Positions 1-13,100 of a DNA stretch of 64,000 bases are shown piece by piece. The notes beneath the pieces are model-generated. The model had not been told where the DNA came from. It saw only the letters and a list, made by a program, of their open reading frames with translations, and made no database searches. Origin of the DNA: Candidula unifasciata (taxonomy: Eukaryota > Mollusca > Gastropoda > Stylommatophora > Geomitridae). Positions within the stretch are counted from its first letter, which is position 1. Every line of letters begins with the position of its first letter. The stretch covers positions 514,033-578,032 of the forward strand of contig CAJHNH020008453.1 of assembly GCA_905116865.2 (NCBI GenBank), given 5' to 3'. Both the position numbers and the translations under genes were made by a program.

Positions 1-370
1 AAAAAAAAAAAGACTGGTAAGAATCTTCTTGCATTATCTTCTTTCAATTCTCTGTCTATAAATCTTTCTTTAAAGTGGTTAAAAAATGTTCCAGCCTCCA
101 TTTTATTATGATTTAATTTTTTTTTTTTTTTTAAAGATTAGTTTCCTGCTTATTTAAAAAAAAAAAAAGAATTAATATTTGTACAAAATTACTGATAATT
201 AAAATAAAATGCTAAGATTCCACAAGAAATCCACATGAAGATCTAAAGAGCAGTAAATAAACTCATCATTGTGAATCAGTTTTCGTGTATCTGTTAAGTT
301 GCTTTCCCCTATGAATAGTCTGAGATAAAAACCAAACCAAATCAAAACAATAAACATGAAATGCACTTAC

Positions 371-670
371 CTCCCTCTACAATCTCAAACGAGTACGTCA
401 GTGGTCCTACGTTATTGTTAATGTTCAAAGTATAATTCTGGAAAAATAGTTCATTTTTTATGTTGATCGTCAGTGAAACATTGCCATAGGGAGGCTCCAG
501 CGTTATGTAGGTCAGATTGTAATCTTTTGAAGAGAGGTTGTATTTATCACTACTCAAGGACACAGTGGGTTCTGGGTATCCAAATACAGGGACATTAATC
601 CCCACTGTGCCATTTACTCGTTCTTGATGGATCTGATTCAGATTTTCAGAGTCTCTGAATTGTGGCTTAC
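371..670 (-). CDS. Gene C exon 10: membrane-proximal Ig-like domain without the cysteine pair
   Basis: 300 bp, phase 1 in and out, residues 609-708. It starts KPQFRDSENL and has PEPTVSLSS, LTYITLEPPYGNV, FFQNYTLNI and LTYSFEIVEGG. The spacing looks like an Ig fold, but the cysteine pair and tryptophan are missing. The gene B exon at 48792-49091 matches about 72 of 100 residues by manual alignment and has the same length, phase and splice sites. The next exon is beyond base 1. Confidence 0.85.
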
Positions 671-833
671 CTGTGGAAGAAATGATTAATTATCATTATA
701 GAATGTAGTCTGATTAATTACTTAATGGTTAACAAACATTAACATTATTAGTAGAAATACATCTACAATCTCTTTCTTCTCCCCATCGGTTTTAAAGTGA
801 CACATGTTATATCCACAATATTATATCCACATT

Positions 834-875
<42 letters not shown>

Positions 876-2981
876 TATTGCAATACTCAGTGACATTAAC
901 ACTAAAGTCAGGGCTAAAATATGTTTCAATGTCTGCAGTGGTGCCAAGAACTGACTTGGATATATTTTCCTTACCCTATATTTCTAGACCAATCAGCACT
1001 CCATGTGTATAGTAAATATCATACCTGTTGCCTTTACTTCCCATAACATTTCCTGATATTACTTTTAGACTAACATTACCTTTAGACCAGGTGGAGGGTG
1101 GGGAAAAGAAAAATAGTTCCTTCAAAAAATGGGAAAACATGACAACTGCTTGGCAGGCAAGAATGCCAGGCGTTTTGCCAGTGTGGCACTTGCTCTTCTT
1201 TGGTAAGTCAGTAAACGAGCTCATCTGATGAGCCATAGTGGGATTTTAGTGCTAGTCACATAGTTTTGAAACTTAACAGCGCTCTAAAAAGTTATATGGT
1301 CAATATTATACCGGTCACCTTTACTTCCCATGAATTATCATGACATACATTTTTAAATAACTTGCGACTTTAAGTAAATGACAATTTTCACCTTGAAAGG
1401 AATGCATTCTTATGATCACAGGAGCAGAATGCAAATGTTGGTTACATAAGTTCTCTTTCCTCTACTGCACTTTGAGTCAGTTCGTATTTTGTCCATGTCA
1501 TAGTACAAAGCCGTCATACATCTTAGTTACATTAGATGAATCAAGTACTAGTAGATGTACCTAACTCTTACAGAGAAATAGAATTTACATTGTAGATATT
1601 GTCTTAAATAATTGACACAAATAAACAAAACTTACATTTCACATAAACAGCCAGTGTTTTGTTTGTGGTTGACTGCCCTGCCTCAGCCAGACACGCGTAC
1701 ACTCCTGTATCCAAACATTCTGTCCTGGGGTTGCTATAGCTCAGTGTTAGATTGAATTTATGGGAGGGATCATTTAACATTTGGAGTTCTGTCCCATTCT
1801 TTCTCAGAGAGAGACGTGGAGAAGGGTTTCCTTCAGCTTGACAAGAAAAACTCACACTGGAATTCCTTTCCAGAATTATTTGTTCTAAATTGTTGTTGGC
1901 TTCAAAACTGAAGATGCCGGGTCCAACTGTAGAGACAAAAACAATCAACTCAAATATGTTGGTCACAGCATCAGATGAAATATGTGAGACAAATATTTGA
2001 AGTTGAAAAGGTAATTGAGTTTCTTCTTCGGGAGCTCACAAATCAAACCTATAATTTAATGGTATTTTTGTGGTTTTACATTCAGTGGTTTGCCTTTGCT
2101 TTTTTAAATTGAATGATACTCATAGTGTTGTCAAAATGCATGCAAAGTTTGCTACCAGTCACCCACCACCTGATAATCGAGGGTTCTGAAGCTTTGCGTT
2201 CACAACCTGCTTGGTAGTACCCTCTGTCTGTATTAGCAATTATTTCTATACATGGTATTTCAATTTAACTCATTTATAAGACTGAAATGGTGTCTGGCAT
2301 TTCTGCCTGTTGGATCTACATCCTAAAAATGACTCTATGAGTCATATGCATGTCAATCTGTAATCACAGTGGGGTAAAGTTTCTTAAAATTAAATAAAAC
2401 ATAACAGCAGTTATATAACTCACAGCGTACATCCAGCACTGTGAGAGCCTTGTTGTTTCTGTAACAAGAAGAATTGTGGGTAGCAGCGCAGGAACAGGTA
2501 CTGCCATCCATCCGTCTGCTAATGTTGAAATCTATAAATACATCATTTTTGACCCTGCTTGTCCGAGAGCCACACTCCAACAATAAACCAGATACTGGTG
2601 GATAACCTCCCTCTACACGACATCTGATCTTGGCCACGCCTTCTGTAACTGTCAGCTGATCTCCTGCAACCATAATGGGTGTGCCTCCATCCGGGTACTT
2701 CTCTATCACCGGAGGACTGGGCGGAGCTGTGTGGTAAATATGCATAATCAAATATCACCTGGAGGCCTGGGTGTGGCTGGGTGGTAAATATGTTTATTCA
2801 AAGATCCATGAAAGAAATGCTTACTGAGTTTTGGTACAGGAAATATGAAAGGAAATTTATGATTAGTCAATATAACAAGAATAGCAGGATTAGTAACAGG
2901 AAAATAAAGAATACCATTTTTTTCATTACATCCTATTACAAAACAGATGTCTGCACAATTATCAATGAATTTACAGATAAA

Positions 2982-3075
<94 letters not shown>

Positions 3076-6000
3076 CCAAAGAAATGATAGTTTTGAGAAG
3101 CATGATTTTTTTTTGCATAGAAGTTCATGCTAAAAAGCGGTGAAGTGTTAGTGCGTCACAAATACTACATAACATCCTTTTAAATTGATATGAAAGGTTA
3201 TCATTCTTTCTTTCTTTAAGAATTTCTGGAAAAGTTTTTAAAGTATAGGATAAACATTTTATAAGACTATGTCATCCGTGAACTGCAATGGTTAGGGAAT
3301 TACTTCCACTAAAGTATACATCAGAAAGGTTCTCTATAATTATGCACTATAAAATATTTGTCTTTACAGTGTATGCGATACATCCTTGGTTTGCCGACGG
3401 TTGCAGGGAGGCACAAGGTGATGCAGGCGAAGTCATATCTCAGGGTAGCTGCAGACACAGACCACCCTCTGCATGAAGCCCTGGGTGCAGTTAAGGGTCA
3501 GCGGCTGATAAGAGGGAGGTCATGGATGGCTCAGGCAGAAGACACAATCAGACAGGTTTGCATCCTTGAGAACATTAGGCGAGGAGAGGAGTGGGTCAAA
3601 GTGCCACCTGAGCAGTCAGACTTGTGTAGACTCATAATCACGCTGAGCCGGGAATGCAGAGACTGGCCAGCAGGTGAAACAGAGGTAGAAATTCAGCAAC
3701 TAATTCAAGATAATGCTCGCTCAGAGGATTTGATCATTTACACAGACGGTTCAGTATCAAGAGGCAAAAGAAGTGCTTCGGGCTTTTTAGCAAATTTAAT
3801 GGTCGCCGTTTGGTGCAGGAGAGCCTAGCATATGATACCACAACATCCAGCTTAAGAATGGAGGTGGAGGCGGTCACTGCAGCTTTCCGCTGGCTAGAGA
3901 ACACGACACACACACACATCGTGATTGTAACTGATTCAGAAAGCATGCTGAGGAAGATCAGAACAGGTATGCTTCGTGCAGAGTGGCATGCTTCGCTGCG
4001 TAGGACACGAGTGAGGAGTATTGTCTGGATTTTTTCACCGGGTTCCGCCGGTGTGTAGGGAAATGAACAGGCGGACAGACTGGCTGGGTCTGCACAACTT
4101 GGTGGAATACTGCTACATGATAGGGCAGACGTGGTTAGTGACTTGTGGGAGAGAGTGTACAGTTCAGAGGAGCAGATGGATCACCACAGTTTGGTGAGAT
4201 TGATGCAGTTGGGGGTGACGAGAGGTTTCTGGCAGATGCTCAAGGCACAGATAAAAGGCAAGACGGACGTTTAATCAGAATGCTAATGGCACCATTAGTA
4301 TCGGAACTCTTCGCTGGCTGCTGAAGATGGGGACGAAGCGCTTATGGAAATGCCCCGAGTGCTGTGATGTCGGTTCTTGAATCAAATCAAATCAAATCTG
4401 TCCATACAATAATTCCCTATATAGTTATCCTGTATCTGAGCGTTCTCTACACAATATTTATCTATACCATTCTCCTATATATAATAATTATACTATTATT
4501 TTGCATATACTCTCCACATAACTAGTCTATAGTATCCAATAATTCGTCCGCTCTGTGACTAATTCGATGCGAACGGTTCGTAATGCCGAACTCCCAGTTT
4601 CAATCCCAGCTGCGGGCCATGCGCCTTGCGTTAATTTCGACAGTGATATCAAGAAAGTCTACCATCCAGGAAGCAATGGCAAACTACTGGACGTAAATTT
4701 GCCTAGAAAAACTACACAACAACCAGGGGCTGTTCGGGTTGGTTCTGCAACGTCCTGTAAAGGATACGCAACTAACCTAATCCAATAATTCTCCTCATAA
4801 TTACTGGAATAAGCAGAAGGGGAACCTTCAGACCATAGAAACTGTGCATATAATAAATAAAACGACATGTATTGATCAGAACTCACACAAAGAAGTAGAG
4901 AGACAGAATGAGACAACATAAACATCGAAAGCTACAGTTACCATGCTGGGAAAATAAGATTTCACTTCTAAATGACAACAGAGCCTCGCTGCAGGACATG
5001 TGTACTAACACTAGACCAGCTAGACACCCATGGAAAAGGTGTCTACATTAGCCATTTCTATCAGACAGTTTGAACTCACAACTATGGAATACGGACATAA
5101 TTCACCTTAAACTAAAAAAAACATGGCCTTACCATGATTGACATGTTAGAAACAGAATAATTGATAAAATTAAGGGAAACGTGTATAGGGTAATACTAAA
5201 CAATGAATATTTTCCTCTATTTCTCCATTCTGAGAATTCACACAATGCTAACAAATATTGTAACTGCCGCTTTTTAACCTCCCCCCCCCCCTCCAACCAC
5301 CCTCCCCCACCCCCCTCCCCGACACAAAGAAAGAAAAAGCCTAGGAAGTTAAGAACTTACCTATGACCTGTATGGTTGTTTGTTTAGTTGCTGACAACGA
5401 TGAAAATTGTGAATTGTTCGCTGTACACAGAAAATAGAACAGCCCTCCCATTGTAACAGTGTAATTTACAGCAGACATGTTGGAGAGACCTGCTGGTGTA
5501 TCAGAGACATTACTGGACAACTGATAATTGACTCCTGGGCTGACATCATTCGCCATGCAGGTTACAGTCACAGTGACAGACTGGTCACACAAACTGATGA
5601 CGTCACTCTTTGTCAGGTTGTATGTGACTCTCAATGTCACACTGCTAGGACCATCTGTTGTAGAAATAAAATCTACAGATAAACTTTCATGCTGAAAATT
5701 ATACTTGACAGTCACAACTTTTGATTTGACTCAGGCATGATCAAACAGCATACAACGGCAAAGTAATGTAGTTTCATTGAGAATAAGATACACCCAAATA
5801 GAAGTTAATTTTTATTACCAAAATATAAAGTCACAACGGTGGTCCCAGGCGTAGACAGAAAGTCTGAAGAATGTGACTCAGTACTGTATGCAAAGAGCCT
5901 TGAACATCTCTACAGTTCTTACTAAAAACCCAAATGGAGACATGTATACACCGATGGAATCGGTCATCATGTTGCAATATGGGACCACAGTAGAAACACC

Positions 6001-9000
6001 ATGCGCTCAGGAAGATTCTCAACAAACTTCAGAGCAGAGCAGCAAGCAATTGTCGATGCAGCCAAAGTGCTTGGAAAAAGAAAAATTAAAAACATCAAAA
6101 CTGCTCTCCTTTGTGACTGCATGTCAGTCCTCCAAGCGAATCAGGGGCATCCACGAGCCAACGCAGAGAGACAAACCATCCGCCAGCTAAACAGACTGTC
6201 AGAAAACAAATAATATCGTTCTCCAGTAGATCCCAGCTTTTTGCAGACGTACCAGGAAATAAGTTAGCAGACTTGCAAAATATGGAACAAAGAAGAAAAA
6301 ACACACCCATTTACTGTCATTACCAGAAATGAAAACACTCATCAAGGGAAAAGAGAAGGAAATGTGGATAAAACACACTAAAAGTAAACATCCAAAAGAC
6401 CCCATCAGCAGACTCATCAGAGAGCAACATACAACAGTTTTCCGTCTACAAACAGGGCACTGTAGACTCAACTACCACATGCATCAAATAAAGACAATTA
6501 AGACTGTACAGTCCCCACAGTGTGCCTGTCACACAGAACCATAAACACATGAGCACATTCTGCAGACCTGCCCCCTTTACCAACAACTTCGAAAAAAAAA
6601 AATCCTTCCCTCAAGAGCAAAGTGTCCAGAACAAGCGATAAAGGACCTGCTGCTGACATGTGAGTTCATAGAGGCAACCCACCTGATGGTCTGATCTGAG
6701 CATACGAAATCGAACGCAGAGAAGAAGATACCAAAATATGGAAATACACATACCACAATGTAGCTATACACAAAAAACGTTGCAAATTGACCATGCATAT
6801 TTGATTATGTTTCCTCCATTTGGAAATTACGGTAGATGTGTCTAATCTGTGACACTTACTTTGTATGGAGAAATAACAGCCATACCCATCTGATGGTCGC
6901 TAGTACTAATAAAAACGTTAAGCGTTTTGACTGACTCAATGACTTTCTACCCCACCAGGACATCACACAAGCGATAAACACCCGATGACACAGAGTGCCA
7001 ACATGTGGGCGAGGATCACCGTGGAGAGGTCCCAGAAACCGCGTTCAGCCTTTAGGCTATATTTATGGCCAGGCTATATTGCGGCAACTGGAAAGAGTCT
7101 TTTGATTCTTTTTTCTTTTTAAATACAAACATGTGTGTTCAGTATATAGTTTGCATGTAATGCATTGAAAGTATTTGTACGTCTGTTTACACATGTTGCC
7201 TTTTGTAAGTATTGCGTATGTTTTTGCAAATCCACGCATGTTTAAAAATTAAAGAATCATACATACATACATACATACATACATCAAAGTTATAATCATA
7301 GGAAAGCAAAACTTAAATATGGGTATCTTTTAAAATCTAAGGCTTTGTCTTTGCTTCTTGGTTCTATAATAGCTCAGTGGTCAGAGCACTGGTCTTGTTA
7401 AGCGTTTTGACTGACTGACTTTCTACCCCACCAGGACATCACACAAGTGATAAACACCCGATAACACAAAGTGCCACCTTGAGGATGAGGATCGCTGTGG
7501 AGAGGTCCCAGAAACCGCGTTCAGACAATTGGCCACATCATGACCTGCCTATATTGCGGCCCCTGGCAAAAGCCAGGGTGGGGCTTCACATAACAAAAAA
7601 TTTCGTCCTAAAAAGGACGAAACACATGTATTGTGGATTGTGTTAAGCGTTTTCTATATTACAAACAATGTTTTCCCGTGACTAATTTAAATAATGCGGA
7701 CATAAACAATACATTCTGAATTTGAGTTTTTTCAATCTTTTGTTTGTGTCCCATCCTTATGTGTTGATGTAACTGTAGTATTGCACTTGATGAGATGCAG
7801 CGCAGTAGGCCTGGCATCTTGCAATGTATTGTTTATGTCTGCATTATATGTTTTCTGTATGCCTACAAATTAGTATCAAAGTCCAACCACGTTAACAGCT
7901 GGGTATACAAGGGGAGTAATCCCTAGTCATTGTTGACCATGGCATGCATTTATTTTCTTTCACACCAGTATGTCTGTCATGCCTATCCACAGTCTAAGTG
8001 ACAAGTCATTTTTTTTTTCACTTTCTGATAATTGACCATCGTGTGGACTCACACTGATCTGTCACCGTCACATAAAATAAAAATACAGCACATCAAGAAA
8101 TTATGTTTAGTATTTATTATTATTATTATTATTTATTAATATTAGAGACAGTCCTCCACACTCAATTACTACTTTTTATTGTCAGAGGGATGCAGTCCTC
8201 TTATCATGAAACAGACATATCACCCCCAAAAAACATCATTCAATAAAATTCACACAGGTGCTGGTTTTTGTGTTACATTCACACCTGTCTCTGAGGTATC
8301 ACAATATTTTGATTTTCATTTCGTTTAAATTTTCTATTTACATTTCTTCTGTCTCGTTTGCATAGTTCTACTTGCATTTATTTACATACATGTGTTTCAG
8401 ATTTCAGTGTTAGTTCCTACAGATGACATTTCATTTTAAATACATTGTTTGATAACTTTTTTTAGATGCATTTCTTTAGATTGACCCATATCCATTGTGT
8501 GTATAAGTGTGGAGATTTTGATTGCTTTAAGTATCAACATTTATGAACGTATAAAAGAGGAAGAATTTCACAGCACTGGATTATATTCAGCATAGCTTGG
8601 ACTGTCCTCACACAGGAACTGATCACCTGTCGAGAGCCATATACAACCTGAAACTCTGCAGATCTTGCAACATCCTGCATGGATCTCAAGAACACCTACA
8701 TTTTATGAACCAGACCAAATTAAAAACCTAATTCCAAAACTTCAGATGCTGGAAAAAGAAACAAAACAATGGTTTTGATGGATTTTAATAAAAGGGTTAA
8801 GATTATCCAGAGATCGTGCTGAACCCATAGAAAATGTGACAGTAGCCAGCATGTTTATCTGCCAGCCCAGTCTTATATTCAAATATTCAAAGCCCATTTG
8901 AAGTGAGGAATGTACTGGCTGTCACTGACCTAGCAGACCCAGCACAATCCTATTTTTAAAATTTAAAACCACTCTAAAGAAAGGGCTGTCTGTCACAGAC

Positions 9001-10065
9001 CTTGCAGCTCAGCCCAGCCTTACTCACACAACCCCTTTGACGAGAGGAGTGTCTGTCACTGTCCTAGTAGATCAGCCCATTTATATTCACTTTACAGTTA
9101 GGACAATCTGACAATATCCTAATAGACCCAGCCCATTTTAATATTCAAGCCTCTTTGAAGTGATGATTGTCTGTCATTGACCCAGTACACCCCGTACTTC
9201 ATTTTTTTTTTCCGTTTAATTTCACGTTTTAAAATGCTTATTCACAAAAGAGGATTAGAATATGAAAACTGTATTGTTTAGCTGAGTATATGCAGGCATT
9301 ATGTGTGTACTTTATCACTCATGTCGCTGCAGGCAATACTGCATACATGTATGCATAAACTCACACGTACAAAATGATGCACACTTACAAGCAACTTGTA
9401 TTGTTTGATTCATTCTGACATTAGTGCCGTCTGGAAGTTGTGTCTCACAGATGATCACTGAAGGAAAAAAAAATATTCTAACATCATTTATAAAACTGTA
9501 TTTACATGTTTCAATGAAAATGAAGAAAAATGTGCTAGCTGTGATTAAATATGGTAAATGTTTCATGAATGATTGTACAAACTAACAGCTGTTTTGGAAG
9601 CTTTCGTAATGGGAGTGAGGTGGGGGGGGGGGGGGGGGGGGCTATTATGCATTTTTTGAGTGTCTGACTGTACCAGTGAAGCAAATGAAACTGCGAATGA
9701 AACAGATCTAGAGAAGCGAACTGTGAATAGAAGGGGCGGAGAGAAGTGCTGGAAGGGATGCAAAGCAAATTGTTTAAATCATCTGTCAACAACTAACTGA
9801 GAACCAGCAACTGCTACCGGAATATGACTGAAGTTATTCTGTAAACAATGGCTAAAAAAAAACATACATACAACCAGTGGTGTAAGAAGGGTGGTGCGGG
9901 CCAAACAAGATGCCATCACTGAGGGCTATGACACGATTTCCACAAAAAAAGCTTTTTTGAAAAAAAAAATATATGTTTTAGGTGACAAAATGGCACCCAA
10001 AAGTGTTGTTTAAGTAGAAGCAGGAAATATGTCTGCACTGAAAGTACCACCTGCCTGATTCGAAA

Positions 10066-10116
<51 letters not shown>

Positions 10117-10130
10117 TACACACACACGCG

Positions 10131-10188
<58 letters not shown>

Positions 10189-13100
10189 CACTCACGCACG
10201 CATGCACACACTCACATAGACACACACATACACACACGCACACCACACACAACACGCAAGGCCTCATTTACCTCCCTTAGTTCTGTCAGCAGTAAAACTT
10301 GCTGTAACATTCTGTGTTGAATTAACTCTTGTAGATCCATAACTCAGTGTTGTGGTAGCCATAAGGAAGATGTTTGCAGTTTCTTTACAGGTACAGCTGA
10401 ATGGTTTACCTTCTTCAACATAGGAGTTTGTATCTGGACAGTCCAGTTTGACTACTAGGTAAACTGAGGAAATATTGCAATTCTATTAGTTATAATTCTA
10501 TAAAAACTGAATATCGTTTTTTGATTATATAATATGAAAATAAACACTACGAAGACTGAGACAATTGCGATATGAAGACAAAAAGAGAATTTAGAAATAA
10601 AATTAGAAATCAACATCTAAAGACAAACAGAGGTATTTAAGTATTCGGGAGCAATATTAATATCCGACGGAAAACTGGACAGAGAAATTAGCACGAGATG
10701 TGCCAAAGCTAATTAGGTAAGGGGATCAACTATTTTCCCTGTTGACACACAAACAGATACTCCAAAGTACTAAAGTTAATCTTATCAGAACTATTTTGTG
10801 GCCAACACTATGCTATCAGTGCCAAACTTGGACACTTACATCCTCCAATGAACGTTAAATTGGGACAACAAAGATGAAATGCATTAAAAGAGCTGCAGGA
10901 GTTTCAAGGAAAGACAGAATACGAAATCACGAAATCAGAAGAATGCTGGGAATAAAACTAGTCTTTCAGATCATCAAAGAACAACAAATGAAGTGGTCTG
11001 GACATCTAACAAGAATGCCTTGGTACTTTCTGCCACAGCGAGCCACACTAAAACGTTACAACGGGTATAGAGCGAGTGGAAGACCTCGGAAAATATAGAG
11101 TGATGGCATTAGGAACAACCTTACAGAAATTGAACATCCGTCCTAGTAGTGCTTTTGACAGAGCTCATTGACGAATGTTATATCTCCCCCTCTACACTTC
11201 ACTGAGGTACAAGGCGGAAGAGGAAAAGACGAAGAAGAAGAAGTATACAAGATGCTAAATATGAAATAATGCTTCTATGTACTCATAAAAAATTTCTTCA
11301 TATAATTACCAGTTTTGAGGTTCACCTGAAATATTTATTCCCTCTCCTCCAAGTCTGTACATGCAGCATGCCGGAAGTGTACAACGGTTACATATGCACA
11401 TGTCAGAATTGTCTAAGACTCTTCATGCTACCTGCATTCATAAATAATCTCCTTTTGCTAATGATGAGTCAAGGTATTGACAGTTTCTAGTGTTTTCAGT
11501 TTCTCCATAGCTAACTGTTCTCATAACTTTTATTTTATTTTGAGGTTTTGTTGTGGACATTACTGTAGTGAATATTTTTTTTTTTTTTCAGATTCAAAAA
11601 CATATTCTGATCTCCACAGAGCAGAGTATATTTGCAATATCTAATAGGATCACAATTCTAAGCACACTATACATAATACACTAAGCTAAGTGTATTCCCT
11701 GTGAAACATACGGAAGATAGTAAAAAACGAATTAGAGTAATAAACGAAATTAGAGTAATAAACGCCTTGAACTAAACGATTTAATAATCCAGAAATAAAT
11801 CAATCTATGCTATACAGTGCTGGTTCTCTGTCACAAAACTGGTATAAGCAGACATGATGCTGATTTTGAAAAACAAGGAAAGCAGACACCCTAACAAAAA
11901 TATGGAAGAGTCAGTCTTGCCTTTAACTTCTTTTTTTTTTTTTTTTTTTTTTTCTCAATTGATATTATTTAATTATTTATTAGTGCACTCTTTTCCACAC
12001 ATTAAGGCGTATCAGGCGTATAGGAATAAACATATATTTTTTAAACAAAAGGGGACTTGGTGGGTAAACATCCCTTATTTCCCAGGACTTTTACCTTGTA
12101 CCCATTTAGGGCTGGGTCGACCTGGGTGCCAAGGTCGTTTTTAATTTACTGCTGTAGTCCATTTTCCCTGACACTATTCTAGTCATCCTTCAAGTCTAGA
12201 CTTCTCTGGTTAGTCCTGAATGCGATCATTTATTTTCACCTTCCTGGAAAATGAGCCATCTAGTAAATATGGACCGTCATTCCAGGATTTGTGTTGCACA
12301 AAGGAGCTATGTAGTAAGAGACTTATGATCGTTTGTTCAGAACAAAAAGGAAGTGAGACTTAGTGGTTGCCTGCCACCTAGCGCAGAAGGAGGAAGATGA
12401 GAGAAATCGGTTACTTGAGAGAGAAGAAGATGCCAGAAAGAAGCAACTTTGAGCTGAAGCAGCTGCTGAAAGACAGATAATTATGTGAGAGAATTGTCTT
12501 AACAAACGGTTAAATAGCAGTAATAAAAGCAGAGCAGAATAGTTAGCAAAGAGGAAACTAAGATTGCAGTCAATGGAGGCAACCATCTCAGACTGAGGCT
12601 CACTTAGTAAGTGAGGAAGCTCACCCTCTATAGAAGTGGTTTGCACCCTTTGTCGAACACAATAACTAAAAAAGAGACAGGATCTCACCTCTCTTATTCC
12701 TAAAGGGAAACGAGGGAATAAGAAAAATATATCTTCTAAAGAGACCATATCTTCTTTGCTGGAACCCATTATTCCCATTAGTTCAAACAAGCAGCATGAA
12801 AGAATTCCTTCCGCCAGGAAACAGAATCGTGTAAGAACAAGCGTGCCATGGGTAGCTTTGACAGTCGTGAGAGTGACAGAAGAATCATAGAGGCCAAATT
12901 CAATTTGTGCAACCTTTTCTTTTCTTCAGAGGGAAAAAAAGGAAATCCTTATATTTCAATTGGAAATGTATAATGACAAAGAGACCGACAGTAGTCAAAC
13001 AAGTTATAACTGTTCTAACTGTAGACCTAGCGGTTTTACTGACACAATAGCCATTAATGAGGATAAGGGAAAGGCCTTACTTGACAACCATATTCACTTT

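Noticed and set aside
10010..10267. Cys-Val-rich open frames
   Set aside because: Produced by the AC/AT microsatellite.
12323..12790. 155-codon minus frame (Ser/Leu/Phe-rich)
   Set aside because: The opposite strand has the more coding-like charged text; the minus frame has no splice sites in the gene C phase and looks like a shadow.
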